Part shown: positions 25,556-35,067 of the stretch, piece by piece
Position numbering within the stretch: the stretch's first letter is position 1
Layout of the letters: the number at the start of each line of letters is the position of its first letter
From: JAICLK01 sp963810525
Lineage (GTDB): Bacteria > Patescibacteriota > Saccharimonadia > Saccharimonadales > UBA4665
Direction: 5' to 3'
Assembly (NCBI GenBank): GCA_963810525.1
Contig: CAWENB010000003.1
Coordinates: 806,001-870,000, forward strand
Length of the DNA: 64,000 bases
Program-made: the position numbers and the translations under genes
Notes under the pieces: model-generated
What the model saw: only the letters and a program-made list of their open reading frames with translations
The model's database searches: none
Told to the model about the DNA's origin: nothing

Positions 25556-26968
25556 TTACTGTCTTATCGGGCCGGTACTGCCCTTACGATAGGCTTGCAG
25601 ACCTTGGTCATTTTTGCTCCAGGCTTCGATGACAGGTTGCAGTATGCGCCAGCTGGCAAGAACTTCGTCACTGGTGGCAAAAAGAGTGCGGTCCCCTCGT
25701 ATGGCATCAACGAGTACACGCTCGTACGCATCGGGATGCACATGGGTTGCATTGAAATTGCGCTCGTATAGAAATTCCATGGGAACGGACTGCACTTCAT
25801 TGTCAAAACCGGGCCGCTTGACGCACAAGTCGACGCCGATACCTTCGTGCGGCTGCACGTAAAAGGTCAGCGTATTGGCATGACGGGTTAACCCTTCGGG
25901 GTCTTTGAATGTGAGGATGATGGTAGTTCGTTTCTCATCCAGTGCTTTGCCGGTGCGAACGGTAACGGGGACGTCCTTCCAGCGATCGCTTTCGATATAT
26001 AGCGTGAGTGACGCATACGTTTCTACGGACGATTCTGGGTTTCCGACCTCATCGCGATAGCCGTCATACTGGCCGCGGATAGTGCGTTCGTTGATTTTGC
26101 TTGCCGGTACGGGTTCAATAGATTCGAGGAGCCGTAGCCGTGCGCGGTGAATTTCATTGCTGTTCATGACAGGTGGTTTTTCCATGGTAGTGATGGCCAG
26201 CAACTGCAGCAGATGGCTCTGGATAAAGTCACGAAGTGCGCCGGTCTGCTCGTAAAATGTCGCCCGGTGTTCGATGCCAATGCGCTCTTTAGCCTCTATG
26301 GTAATGCTGGTCACGTACCGGTTGCTCCAGAGCGCCTCGAAGATAGGATTATGCAGTCGGAAGGCCAGAATATTCTGTACCGTTTCTTTGGCGAGGTAAT
26401 GGTCAATCCGGTAGATCTGTTCTTCCTTGAACTCTGTGCCTATTGCACTGATGAGCTGCTGGGCTGAGGATAGATCGTAACCGAATGGCTTCTCGACTAG
26501 CAGCCTGGTGGCGGCCTTGTCGTGCTGGCAGCTGCCGTTCAGCCCGTGCTCACCGAGCAGCTGAACAATCGGCAGGTAAACGATTGGCGGGATTGACAAA
26601 AAATACAGCCGGTTCATGCACACGCCATGCTTGTCTTCGAGTCCGTTTAGCAGCTTGAGCAGTCGGTCGTAATCCGTGCCGGCGTTCAAGTCCATTCGGA
26701 ACATGCGTATGGCCGACCGCATACGTTGGAGAGCTGCTTCATCGCAGACATTGTCCTCTTCGAGCACGCAGAGCGTGGTCCGGTCCAGTACATCGTCGAC
26801 AGAAACATCACGCCGCGACACGCCAATAATTTCGGTTTGGTCGTGCAGCAAGCCGGCGCTCATCAGGTGATACAGCGCCGGCAATATGTAGCGCTGAGAT
26901 AAATCGCCGGTGATGCCGAAGATTACAATGATGCTTGGATTGAGTTTAGTGTCGCGCTTTTGGCTCAC
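25556..26968 (-). CDS. zwf: Glucose-6-phosphate 1-dehydrogenase
   Basis: 470 residues. NADP-binding start VIFGITGDLSQRYILPALY and active-site motif RIDHYLAKETVQN (family consensus DHYLGKE, Gly here Ala). It oxidises glucose 6-phosphate to 6-phosphogluconolactone and supplies NADPH. GTG start with AAGGAGAG. Second gene of the pgl-zwf operon, 55 nt after pgl. Residues for sugar binding and the C-terminal alpha+beta domain appear complete. Confidence 0.93.
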   Translation of the reverse strand: MSQKRDTKLNPSIIVIFGITGDLSQRYILPALYHLMSAGLLHDQTEIIGVSRRDVSVDDVLDRTTLCVLEEDNVCDEAALQRMRSAIRMFRMDLNAGTDYDRLLKLLNGLEDKHGVCMNRLYFLSIPPIVYLPIVQLLGEHGLNGSCQHDKAATRLLVEKPFGYDLSSAQQLISAIGTEFKEEQIYRIDHYLAKETVQNILAFRLHNPIFEALWSNRYVTSITIEAKERIGIEHRATFYEQTGALRDFIQSHLLQLLAITTMEKPPVMNSNEIHRARLRLLESIEPVPASKINERTIRGQYDGYRDEVGNPESSVETYASLTLYIESDRWKDVPVTVRTGKALDEKRTTIILTFKDPEGLTRHANTLTFYVQPHEGIGVDLCVKRPGFDNEVQSVPMEFLYERNFNATHVHPDAYERVLVDAIRGDRTLFATSDEVLASWRILQPVIEAWSKNDQGLQAYRKGSTGPIRQ

Positions 26969-27023
26969 AGGCTGCTCTCCTTAAGGTTTTACATTAGCGA
27001 AAAAAGCGAACGGTGCGCCGCAC

Positions 27024-27698
27024 TCATACCGCCTGTCCTATCTGATCGCAGTAAATATTACTCTCTGGAATTCGTTTGAGGATTTGCGCTGGCTGGGTCT
27101 CGAGCGGTAACGTTTCGTCACGCAAGCGCTCGATTTGGTCGCGTTTGTCGGCGCCAAACGCAAAGACGTAAGCGGCGGATACTTTTTCAAGTGCTTTAAA
27201 AGTGAAGGTAATACGGGCGAATTGTTCGCTTCGGTAGCCGCATACCAGGCCTGTTGCCGAAACAGCGGCAGAATGTGGCAGTATGCCGGAGATATGGCCG
27301 TCGCTGCCAATACCGAGCTGTGCCAATATAGCGCTAGCTTTAGCGAATGCGGCTTGGGTTGCGGATTCGTACCTTTCAGCGGTGGCTTCGAGGGTTTCGT
27401 TTACGGGCGTAAGCACCGGAATAAGGTTGGCCTTGCCCGGGTCGAAGCCAGCAGTGCTGAGCTGCTGCAGGTTGGAGTCCGGATGCCCATACGGACCATA
27501 GCGCTCATCAATCATAATCACTAAGAATTTTTGCAGATCAACAGGTATTAGCCGCATTGCCGCAACTTCAATGGCGATATTCGATCCGCCCGACAGCGTC
27601 CAGACCACCGGCTTGTGCTCAGCGAGTTCCGTTGTGAGCCGACTGGATATTATCTTGGCTGCCGTTGCCGGCCCCGGGATTTTATAAAATCTCAGCAT
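27024..27698 (-). CDS. pgl: 6-phosphogluconolactonase
   Basis: 224 residues, NagB/DevB-like. Typical segments: VWTLSGGSNI near residue 35, VIMIDERYGPYGHPDSN, and GSDGHISGILPHSAA. It hydrolyses the product of the next gene's enzyme. TATAAT at 27719-27724 starts a 20-nt leader with GGGGAC before the ATG, so this operon is Shine-Dalgarno-led unlike many neighbours. No gnd is seen in the window. Confidence 0.88.
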   Translation of the reverse strand: MLRFYKIPGPATAAKIISSRLTTELAEHKPVVWTLSGGSNIAIEVAAMRLIPVDLQKFLVIMIDERYGPYGHPDSNLQQLSTAGFDPGKANLIPVLTPVNETLEATAERYESATQAAFAKASAILAQLGIGSDGHISGILPHSAAVSATGLVCGYRSEQFARITFTFKALEKVSAAYVFAFGADKRDQIERLRDETLPLETQPAQILKRIPESNIYCDQIGQAV

Positions 27699-27889
27699 GT
27701 CCCCTCATTCATTATGTGATTATAGCAATGACCATAACTTTTTACGTAAAAGCGTAAAGTAAAAAAGTTCAGCTTCAAACGATAAGTTTCGCGATTCATG
27801 CGGCGAGCCATCGAGTGAGGCACCGGAGCTACGTAAATCTTGGAGTTTTTTATCTGGCGGAGTATTTATGTCCAGATTTGCACTGAAAA

Positions 27890-29575
27890 TCAATTGGGCA
27901 TCGGCTGGTTTTGGCCGAGGATGACGATAAATGTCGCATCCGGATAGGCACCAGTCAATGGACTCGCTGTTGTGATGGTAGCACCGTACAGTGATTTTAG
28001 TGACGAAAGCGTCGCCGGGTCTTTGCCTTTGCTATTGTCGATGATGGTGTTGCCGGCCTGCTGGGTCGGCGCATCGGCAGTGGCACTGACATTCATGCCC
28101 TTACTTCCCAAGAGTTTGCCTTCGGCTCCGGCCAGGCCGGCGGTGTTGCCGGCGTTGAGCACAACCACATCGGCAGCTTCTTTGACTTCCGGATTATTGG
28201 AGATAATTTGCTGCAGGAATAGCTGTATTTGGGTGTAATTACCCATTCCGGCGGCCGGAATCAACGCTGATTCACCGTTCGGCGTCTGGTAGCCGGTAAG
28301 CAGATCGACATCCTTTTGCCCGCTGAAGCTGACATCGTTCAAAGCATATGATTTAATGCTTGAACTGCTAATGTTCTTCGATATGTCGTATAGGCGGCGG
28401 ATATTGCCGGTTTTCAGGTCGGTATGGACGTTGTTCCCGAAGGTGTCAAACAATTGGCCGAGTTTGATGGGGTTGGTTAGCACGCTGCTGGACATGACTT
28501 TGGCCTTGAGTGCCATGATTATCAACTGCTGGTCCTGCTCGCGGGCAAAATCACTTGCAGCAAAGCCGTATGAGCCGTAAGCGTCACCACGGGCACGGGC
28601 GAGGTCAAGCGCCTGTTCGCCATTGAGGTTGTGCCACCCGTTCGTAAGTTTAACCAACGGGCCGTTCGTTGCATAGTCTATGCTCGGATCGTACAAGCCG
28701 CGCGGGTCGTCGCTTTGAATATTTACCGAGATACCACCGACGGCGTTCACGGCGTCACGGAGCGCCGAATAATCTACCAGCGCGTAATAGCTTATGGGTA
28801 TATTGAAATCCTGCGATATGGTTTCTTCCAGTAGTCCCATGCCGCCCTTCGGGTAGCCGGATTGCGAGAAATTGTCGCTTTGGCCGTCAGGATAGGCCTC
28901 GTTGATTTTGGCGTAGCCGTTGCCTGGGATATTGACATAGAGGTCGCGTGGTACGCTGAGCATAAAAGCCGTATTGTTCTTGACATCTATACTGATGACC
29001 ATAATCGAATCGGTGAGGTTGGCGCCATCGTGGCCGGGGTCGTCAGCCGAGTTGCCGGCTAGCAAAATATTACAGCGGCCAGTGTTTTCACACGTTAACT
29101 TCGTGGCGCTTAGAAAACCGAGCAAATCACTGCTGCTTCCGAAGACCTTGCCGGTATTGCGGAACACCTTCCAGCCCAACCAGCCACCGCTTAGCAATAG
29201 CAGTGCGGCCAGGACGAGCGATGTTCGCTTGACGATTGTTTTGAAGCGACCAGCCCGACGTTTCCGTTTTGGCTTGGCATGCTGTTCGAAATTAACTCGG
29301 CTCAACTGATGGTGAGGTTGTGGTTGCTGTGGCCGCGGCAGTTGCAAATTTTGCTCAAGTGAATCGCCTGGTGCGGTAACCGGCGCCGAACGAGTCGTAA
29401 AGTTGCTTACGCGGTCGCGGGTCGGTGTCGGACCATAGTAACCCGGTCGACGCACACGGACACCCTGAAGCTGGCCGTCTAGACGCGGCCGGTTTTCGAA
29501 TCCGACATGGCGAGTCTGGGGCGAACGCGGGATAAACCCGTCAACACTTTGGGGTCTGCGAGGCATATTGTCCAT
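27890..29575 (-). CDS. LytR-CpsA-Psr (LCP) family protein with LytR_C domain
   Basis: 561 residues. A long Pro/Arg/Gln-rich cytoplasmic head (about 115 residues), a membrane helix (about 118-142), the LCP domain with DSIMVISIDVKNNTAFMLSVPRDLYV, DLARARGDAYGSYG and DFAREQDQQLI, then a LytR_C domain starting DVVVLNAGN. LCP enzymes move anionic polymers from lipid carriers to peptidoglycan. The conserved Arg and Asp that bind the pyrophosphate lipid are visible. The long head is unusual. Confidence 0.9.
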   Translation of the reverse strand: MDNMPRRPQSVDGFIPRSPQTRHVGFENRPRLDGQLQGVRVRRPGYYGPTPTRDRVSNFTTRSAPVTAPGDSLEQNLQLPRPQQPQPHHQLSRVNFEQHAKPKRKRRAGRFKTIVKRTSLVLAALLLLSGGWLGWKVFRNTGKVFGSSSDLLGFLSATKLTCENTGRCNILLAGNSADDPGHDGANLTDSIMVISIDVKNNTAFMLSVPRDLYVNIPGNGYAKINEAYPDGQSDNFSQSGYPKGGMGLLEETISQDFNIPISYYALVDYSALRDAVNAVGGISVNIQSDDPRGLYDPSIDYATNGPLVKLTNGWHNLNGEQALDLARARGDAYGSYGFAASDFAREQDQQLIIMALKAKVMSSSVLTNPIKLGQLFDTFGNNVHTDLKTGNIRRLYDISKNISSSSIKSYALNDVSFSGQKDVDLLTGYQTPNGESALIPAAGMGNYTQIQLFLQQIISNNPEVKEAADVVVLNAGNTAGLAGAEGKLLGSKGMNVSATADAPTQQAGNTIIDNSKGKDPATLSSLKSLYGATITTASPLTGAYPDATFIVILGQNQPMPN

Positions 29576-29720
29576 GTTTTATGTTTGGCACTTTACGTTT
29601 AGCTCCAGACAATTTTACAACACGTGGAGCGGGACTTGCACCGAATATTACCATAACAAAAATGTGCGGTCTTCACAATCTTATTTCCGCTTATTGGAGA
29701 TTTGCTGAAATTGCCTGATT

Positions 29721-30770
29721 TCAGTATGGTGTAGCGTGCTGAAAGTCACTACTAAATGTAGTGTTGAGGTCCGATATGATGTCCTTGTCCGCCGTGATAA
29801 GACCGAGCTCGCGATTGCGTTCTAGTGAAGTTGTGGAAAAATTTTCCGAACCCAGAAACGCGCGGCTGTTATCGGCGACAATCATTTTGGCGTGAACATA
29901 AATGGGCGCGCTTGCGGTGAATGTATGGACCTGGACGCCATCGGCTTTTAATTTAGTGAAATTACTGTGCCATTCGCTGCTGTCGGTCATGACGACGCGT
30001 ACCTGGACTCCGCGCATAGCGGCTGCGCCGAGAGCGCTTACAACTTTGCTGTCGGCCATCTCTTCGTTATAAATATTGATACTTGTTTTGGCATTGTTGA
30101 TGAGACTGAGGGTGGCAAATTCCGAATCCGGGCTCCACACCAGGTCGTCACCGGCCGGTGCCGCGGTTTTCTGATCTTGCCAATCATCACTGAAAGCGGT
30201 CTCGATCGCGGCCACGTCGTGGGCGTCCGTATCGGTAACGCCGAAGTCGCGGCTAGTGCTGTAATACTGCGGCGTAAGATTGAAGGTCATGATAAGGCTT
30301 GTCTTTCCGTCGACGACGAGCGTTTTCTGATGTGTCAGCGCGAAGTAGCTCGGTGTCCATCGTACCGGTACGTGCTGGGCCTGCAGATAGTCATATGCCG
30401 CTTGATTTGGATTGGTTGTGTCCGGTTTGCCGTAGTAGCCGCCATTGAGCAGTACGCGAATGCGGACACCGCGCTGCCGGGACAGGCTGAGAGCTTGCTC
30501 GACCTGCGGGTCATTGAGTTCATACATTACCAGGTCGACGGAAGTTTTAGCGCTATTGATGAGCCCGAGTACCCGCGAGATGCCTGCCTGCGGTTCCGTA
30601 ACGAGTGACAGGCTGCCCTGCGGAGCCTGTGCGGCGGGTACGGCGCCTGTATTGGACGGGCTTTGGTCTGCAGGTTTCCCTAATGAGGTCTTGAGGACTA
30701 CTAGTACGACCAGCACCAGCAACATAATTAAGGGTATGAAACTATGTGAATGCCGTCGAGAGTATGTCAT
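29721..30770 (-). CDS. Exported phospholipase D-like protein
   Basis: 349 residues. N-terminal membrane anchor (about 10-28), then two HKD motifs: LTHQKTLVVDGKTSL and YVHAKMIVADNSRAFLGSENF. Superfamily members cut or transfer phosphodiester bonds in lipids or nucleic acid; exported single-chain forms may be nucleases or phospholipases. TATAAT (30779-30784) ends 8 nt before the ATG. Confidence 0.88.
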   Translation of the reverse strand: MTYSRRHSHSFIPLIMLLVLVVLVVLKTSLGKPADQSPSNTGAVPAAQAPQGSLSLVTEPQAGISRVLGLINSAKTSVDLVMYELNDPQVEQALSLSRQRGVRIRVLLNGGYYGKPDTTNPNQAAYDYLQAQHVPVRWTPSYFALTHQKTLVVDGKTSLIMTFNLTPQYYSTSRDFGVTDTDAHDVAAIETAFSDDWQDQKTAAPAGDDLVWSPDSEFATLSLINNAKTSINIYNEEMADSKVVSALGAAAMRGVQVRVVMTDSSEWHSNFTKLKADGVQVHTFTASAPIYVHAKMIVADNSRAFLGSENFSTTSLERNRELGLITADKDIISDLNTTFSSDFQHATPY

Positions 30771-30852
30771 TGCATTTCATTATAGCGGCATATTCATTAC
30801 AATTAGATGAATGAAACTTGGCGGATCATTCAGAGGTTTCGGGAGTTAAGTG

Positions 30853-31866
30853 ATGCCGTCGTGGGTTATATTCGTGGAAGTAATGGTACTGGTTGGGTCC
30901 TCGGCAGTTTGTTCAGGCCTCAATATCGGTATTGTTTCGCTGCACATCGGTGATCTGCGGCGCAAGGCGTCACTCGGTAACGTTGCCGCTCGGCGAGTGC
31001 TACCGTTTCGCAAAAACCTCCACTTGACTTTGGCGGGTATATTATTGTCAAATGTCGCCTCCATTGCCGGTACGTCGCTCGTTCTCGGTAATCGATACAA
31101 TGGATTCATCGCCGAAATAGTCACAACGTTACTTATCGTCATATTCGGCGAAATAACGCCGCAGGCCTTTTTTGCGCATAACGCGCTGGGATTCTGCTCC
31201 CGGCTGGCGCCACTGCTTAGAGTAATGACCCTAGTTACCTATCCGGTTGCCAAGCCGTTGCAGCTCTTACTCGATAAATTGCTCGGTCCGGAGACACCGC
31301 AACTGCAAACGCGCCATGAGCTCGGGCTGGTCTTCGCCGAGCACGCCCGTTCGGACGAAAGCGAACTCGACGATGATGAAATTGAAATTATGCGTGGCGC
31401 ACTGCAGCTGAGCGAGAAACGGGTCCGAGACATTATGACGGACTTGCGCAAAGTTTTCTGGCTGACGCCTGGCACTGAAATTGATGCCGCCAAAATCGAC
31501 GAGATAAAAGAGCACGGCTGGAGCCGCATCCCGATCCTCAATCGTCAGCATACGACCTGCTTCGGTGTATTGCTCATGAAGGATCTGGTCGACTTGGACT
31601 TCGATGCTACGTCGCGTCGGGTGGAAGACCTGCCGCTGTATCCGTCGCAAGTCGTCGGCAGCATGACGGCGCTCGACACGCTGTTCCGTAAATTCTTAAG
31701 CGGCGGCACGCATTTGTTTCCGGTTGAGCGGGATGACGAGATCGTCGGCATTGTAACTATCGAAGACCTACTGGAAGAGATCGTCGGCCATGAAATCGAG
31801 GACGAAACAGATCATACCCGCCGCAGCGCGAAGAAGCGCCGCGGCCTACGCCACCGTAAAGCTTAA
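30853..31866 (+). CDS. CNNM/CorC-type membrane protein with CBS domains
   Basis: 337 residues: DUF21 (CNNM) transmembrane domain in the first about 170 residues (FVEVMVLVGSSAVCSGLNIG, FGEITPQAFFA) and a CBS pair after (VRDIMTDLRKVFWLTPG, VGIVTIEDLLEEIVGHEI), ending in a basic tail without the usual CorC C-terminal domain. Relatives export or sense magnesium. GGGAG precedes the start; a GTG 3 nt upstream is an alternative. Confidence 0.88.
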   Translation: MPSWVIFVEVMVLVGSSAVCSGLNIGIVSLHIGDLRRKASLGNVAARRVLPFRKNLHLTLAGILLSNVASIAGTSLVLGNRYNGFIAEIVTTLLIVIFGEITPQAFFAHNALGFCSRLAPLLRVMTLVTYPVAKPLQLLLDKLLGPETPQLQTRHELGLVFAEHARSDESELDDDEIEIMRGALQLSEKRVRDIMTDLRKVFWLTPGTEIDAAKIDEIKEHGWSRIPILNRQHTTCFGVLLMKDLVDLDFDATSRRVEDLPLYPSQVVGSMTALDTLFRKFLSGGTHLFPVERDDEIVGIVTIEDLLEEIVGHEIEDETDHTRRSAKKRRGLRHRKA

Positions 31867-31872
31867 AAATTC

Positions 31873-32451
31873 TTATCTAAGCCGGTGGTGAATGAAGTTG
31901 AGCACCGTTTGATAATGGTGAGAGTAAAACCAAATATTAAAAATTATGATTAGTGGAAAAACAAGACAAGTCTCAACAAACTTGCCAGTTGTGATGCGCA
32001 AACCCTTAATCGGTGGAAATCCAAACTTAAACGGTATCGGCAATAGCCATGGCACACCTTCCTTAGTGAACGTGTCCATGACGAGGTGGCTTGCGAGCCC
32101 AATCATAAATGCCCACCAGACGTACCCACTGTTGACGCCGGGCATAATCGGATGCAAGAAGCCAAGCAGTAAGTGGGCCAGAAATCCGAAAATCGCTACT
32201 CCCAGCAGTGAATGCGTGATAAAGCGGTGCCCACCGACGGATTTATCGAATACTTTGCCGAAGATTTTCCCCTCGGGCAGGTTACGCCACAGCGGCGCCG
32301 TCGGCTGGTCGATGTCCGGCAGGATGCCGCCAATTTGGTTAGCGAGCACCGCAATCAGCATAGTGCTGAGCGTCATATCCGGCGGCGTAGTAGCGAAAGT
32401 TACGATGCCTAGCGCGGTAATGGCGGCTAAATCATGAGTGCGTCCGGTCAT
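31873..32451 (-). CDS. YdjM/DUF457 family membrane protein
   Basis: 192 residues with four to five helices. N-terminal MTGRTHDLAA and the pattern GGILPDIDQPTAPLW, GHRFITHSLL, SHLVMDTFTKEG show the His/Asp ligands of the family, which is related to membrane-bound metal-dependent hydrolases (phospholipase-like). Biological role unknown. TATAAT lies 11 nt before the ATG. Convergent with the preceding gene, only 6 nt apart. Confidence 0.82.
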   Translation of the reverse strand: MTGRTHDLAAITALGIVTFATTPPDMTLSTMLIAVLANQIGGILPDIDQPTAPLWRNLPEGKIFGKVFDKSVGGHRFITHSLLGVAIFGFLAHLLLGFLHPIMPGVNSGYVWWAFMIGLASHLVMDTFTKEGVPWLLPIPFKFGFPPIKGLRITTGKFVETCLVFPLIIIFNIWFYSHHYQTVLNFIHHRLR

Positions 32452-32754
32452 ATCTGCTTATGATTATACCTTGCTTTCGGGAGGGTTCTAAAAAGTAAGC
32501 CCGCGTATCGGCCGTCGTCTCTGTTGGATACAGGAAAATCGCTACAAAGAATTAGTATGACTTAACGACTTTGACATAGTTTCGACCTCGCCCAAGAACG
32601 CTCCAGGAAACTATCTACAGAGAATCGCCTGCATGATGAGCCGGAACAAGTGTTAGGGGCTTTTGATGGCTTTAAATTAGACCAATATACATGGAACTGG
32701 AACGGCGGCAATGAACGGTCCCGTATACAATTCACTAAATTGCAGACTCAAATC
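32452..32754. other. Intergenic region, no clear feature beyond the YdjM promoter
   Basis: Holds TATAAT (32463-32468) of the leftward YdjM gene. The rest is about 45% GC and shows no convincing hairpin. A plus-strand frame crosses it into the next gene but lacks a start signal. Confidence 0.4.
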
Positions 32755-33351
32755 CTACGGTTGCTGAGTTTGAGCGGTCGTAAGTGCTTCTCGTGTGCCC
32801 TGGAGACTGACTTCTCCACCCTGCACGGCAACGATTTGACCGACGGTTGCTATGGCAAAACCCATATGCCGCAACAAGACATCCGGCCCGACAAGACGCG
32901 CAAGTATTAATGGAGTATACATTTCGGTTCCGCCTTCGCCATCTTCGAGGGGAAGACGTACCGTTCCATTGCGAGTTTCCGCCTGAGTTACGGTGGGCTC
33001 CAATTCTTCCCAGCCGATGCCCTCGTCGCCCTGTGCGTTTACATTGGTAATTGAACCTTTCGCGACAATCTGTGTGTATAATCGAACCTCATTCCGTCCG
33101 GCCGTCCGGCCAAGCCAGGCACTTACGCGCCTCGGGCTGTTGCCGTCCCTGCCTTCCTCGGGATAAGTTTTTCGTGCGCTTGGAATTTCGCGACCCCTAA
33201 ATATCGACCACTTGGGGGCTCCTTTATTCGGCAACGCACCTTGCATAGCGGCCCATAATCTTGCCTGGGCGTCCAAAATCGCATTGGACTCCTCTTCGCT
33301 TATCATACTGATCCGTGGAAGCTCCAACCTTTCTGGTCCTAGCAGCTGCAT
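32755..33351 (-). CDS. Orphan protein of unknown function
   Basis: 198 residues, soluble, beta-rich by composition in the second half (TVRLPLEDGEGGTEMYTPL, IVAVQGGEVSL). The sequence GGAGGG before the ATG at 33351 supports this start over the codon just upstream. No recognised family. C-terminus TTAQTQQP. Confidence 0.55.
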   Translation of the reverse strand: MQLLGPERLELPRISMISEEESNAILDAQARLWAAMQGALPNKGAPKWSIFRGREIPSARKTYPEEGRDGNSPRRVSAWLGRTAGRNEVRLYTQIVAKGSITNVNAQGDEGIGWEELEPTVTQAETRNGTVRLPLEDGEGGTEMYTPLILARLVGPDVLLRHMGFAIATVGQIVAVQGGEVSLQGTREALTTAQTQQP

Positions 33352-33407
33352 CACCGTCCCTCCTTATCTACTAAAACTATACAATAGTAACGCACTAGCG
33401 CAAGTTT

Positions 33408-33839
33408 TTAAGCAGCCAAGACTGTGTTTTTGCAGGCGCTGCAATAACCTTGAATCTCAATTTGATGATCCTTCGGTAAAAAATTATAGCTTGAAGACAG
33501 GTTTTCGATGAAGGTTTCCAGGGCTTGCTCATTTATGGGAATGATTTTTTTGCAGCTTAGGCACGTTAGGTGGTGATGGTGACCGGCAAAGGCGTCGCTG
33601 AGCTCTATCTTGTATTTCCAGCCGATATGCACGCGGCGCACTACCCCAATGCGTTCAAAAATCTCGATGGTGCGGTAGACACTAGCGCGATCCATATGCG
33701 GCCTTGCCGCTTCAGAAAGCTCACGCATGCTCACCGGCTCTTTGCCGTCCAGCAAATCAAACAGAGCCTGGCGTTGTCTGGTAAGACTGTAGCCGTGGTT
33801 TTTCAGGTAGCCGGTTAGTGTCGTATGTTGGTCGGTCAT
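33408..33839 (-). CDS. Fur-family metalloregulator
   Basis: 143 residues: winged helix (TRQRQALFDLLDGKE, MRELSEAARPHMDRASVYRTIEIFERIGVV), metal-site HHHHLTCLSCKKII and a C-terminal CSAC zinc pair. The HHHH motif and two CxxC pairs are those of Fur/Zur/PerR proteins; which metal or peroxide it senses cannot be read. The gene has its own promoter with direct repeats that may be its operator. Confidence 0.9.
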   Translation of the reverse strand: MTDQHTTLTGYLKNHGYSLTRQRQALFDLLDGKEPVSMRELSEAARPHMDRASVYRTIEIFERIGVVRRVHIGWKYKIELSDAFAGHHHHLTCLSCKKIIPINEQALETFIENLSSSYNFLPKDHQIEIQGYCSACKNTVLAA

Positions 33840-33851
33840 TGTATAATGAGG

Positions 33852-33880
33852 AGTCTAGTATATTTGCGACATATTTGCAA
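33852..33880 (-). promoter_or_regulatory. Promoter and candidate operator of the Fur-family gene
   Basis: TTGCAA (33875-33880), 17-bp spacer, TAGACT (33852-33857). Within it GCAAATAT is directly repeated with an 11-bp period (33860-33867 and 33871-33878), one helical turn, overlapping the -35 and spacer: a good place for autorepression. Confidence 0.5.
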
Positions 33881-33889
33881 TATCATGCT

Positions 33890-34855
33890 CTACTCCTGGA
33901 CTTTGTAGTCACTAAAGCGACAATACTCAGGTGTGATTCGTATGGCTATAAAGGACCCGTCACGAAGATAAACTACCGGTGGCCGATGTGTAATATCGCC
34001 ATACTGACGCTGTGCCGTGGCGGTTCGCCATATCCAGTCTTTTAACTGGCGTCCGTCGACGATTTCCGCAATTCCGTTCAGTTGTACAGTTTGCATAGCT
34101 GAGACATCGAACGCGGTAAGCGCCACTTGCCGGTGTGCGAAAATATCATGCGCCTTGCCACTACCGGATTTAGTTAAGATAAACAAATTACCATCAGCTC
34201 CGTTAAAGTAGTGCACTGCCGCTCCATGGACATCGCCATTGCGGCTGATCGTGGACAAAACGGCCGTGTCGTGCGAACGCAGGAAGTCATGCGTCTGCGC
34301 ATCGATCGCGTTTGACTGAGAAGTTACCGCAGTCGGCAACTCCTTTTGGATAACTTCTGGTGCATCGGTTGTTCTGGAGGTTACGATTTCTTCTGATTCC
34401 ACACGCCTCTTTTCGATATATTCCATAAATTTGGCCGCGCATGTGGTATTGACATAATGCAGCTCGTAGGTACCGATTCTGGTAAAAAGCGTAATTCCCG
34501 CAAAAAATCCACTAGTAGTGTGCTTAATGCCCGATATCACATCGTAAGTAAGTTCTTCAATATTGCTGTAGCCAGGCTTGTAATCCACGAATATAACCCG
34601 CCGGTCGGTCGCCACGAGCGATCCTTCATTTAGTTTAAAATAGCTGGCACCGTTGCCATAGCGACCGTATACAATGCCTTTGATATGCTCTGACGGATGA
34701 ATGATATTAGGCAAATGGCGCAACGCAAACTTTGATAAACCAAGATGCGTTGCGCCTGCTGCGCGTAGTTCCTGTTTTATTCTAAGCTCGTGCTCGTGTG
34801 CTGTCTCCGGACTCTTCGGTTGAACCGCTGTCTGCTTGTCGCTGTAGACGGCCAT
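33890..34855 (-). CDS. PH-like domain fused to a pyridoxamine-phosphate-oxidase-like (FMN) domain
   Basis: 321 residues. A bacterial PH-type segment (about 75-160: GSLVATDRRVIFVDYKPG, SGIKHTTSGFFAGITLFTRI) is followed, after a linker rich in Thr/Gln, by a PNPOx-like split barrel (about 200-320: DTAVLSTISRNGDVHGAAVHYF, GKAHDIFAHRQVALTAF). The split barrel group binds FMN or F420 and reduces or oxidises small molecules. The ATG at 34855 follows GGGAGGTG; the frame stays open upstream through another gene. Confidence 0.75.
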   Translation of the reverse strand: MAVYSDKQTAVQPKSPETAHEHELRIKQELRAAGATHLGLSKFALRHLPNIIHPSEHIKGIVYGRYGNGASYFKLNEGSLVATDRRVIFVDYKPGYSNIEELTYDVISGIKHTTSGFFAGITLFTRIGTYELHYVNTTCAAKFMEYIEKRRVESEEIVTSRTTDAPEVIQKELPTAVTSQSNAIDAQTHDFLRSHDTAVLSTISRNGDVHGAAVHYFNGADGNLFILTKSGSGKAHDIFAHRQVALTAFDVSAMQTVQLNGIAEIVDGRQLKDWIWRTATAQRQYGDITHRPPVVYLRDGSFIAIRITPEYCRFSDYKVQE

Positions 34856-35010
34856 TTGACACCTCCCTGCAATTCGCGCCTGAGTGCCCGCCACCGGCGT
34901 ACCTGCAATCGCCGGGCTTTTTCCTGCCAATGGTCGTTGATGTCGTCATAGAAGTCTTCAAAGGCCATACCGCCCGGCCCGCTATATGTTTGTAGTGTGT
35001 GATTGCTCAT
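34777..35010 (-). CDS. Small Arg-rich protein overlapping the PH-PNPOx gene
   Basis: 77 residues: MSNHTLQTYSGPGGMAFEDF, then an Arg/Gln-rich helix (EKARRLQVRRWRALRREL). Its last 26 codons overlap the next gene's start in another frame, and the ribosome site of the next gene lies inside it, so the two may be coupled. GGGGGT precedes its ATG. The overlapped tail looks composed by chance; the real conserved part is probably the first 50 residues. Confidence 0.5.
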   Translation of the reverse strand: MSNHTLQTYSGPGGMAFEDFYDDINDHWQEKARRLQVRRWRALRRELQGGVKWPSTATSRQRFNRRVRRQHTSTSLE

Positions 35011-35067
35011 ATTTTTTACCCCCTTGCCTCACAGTAAGCATTGTCCGCTATCGCTTATGTCATTACA

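Noticed and set aside
27742..27775. AT-rich inverted repeat with AACTTTTT arms as terminator
   Set aside because: Stem is almost only A/T and mismatched; could be bidirectional but not supported.
32650..32910. Plus-strand frame of 86 codons
   Set aside because: It overlaps the end of a minus-strand gene with a good ribosome site, and has no start signal of its own.
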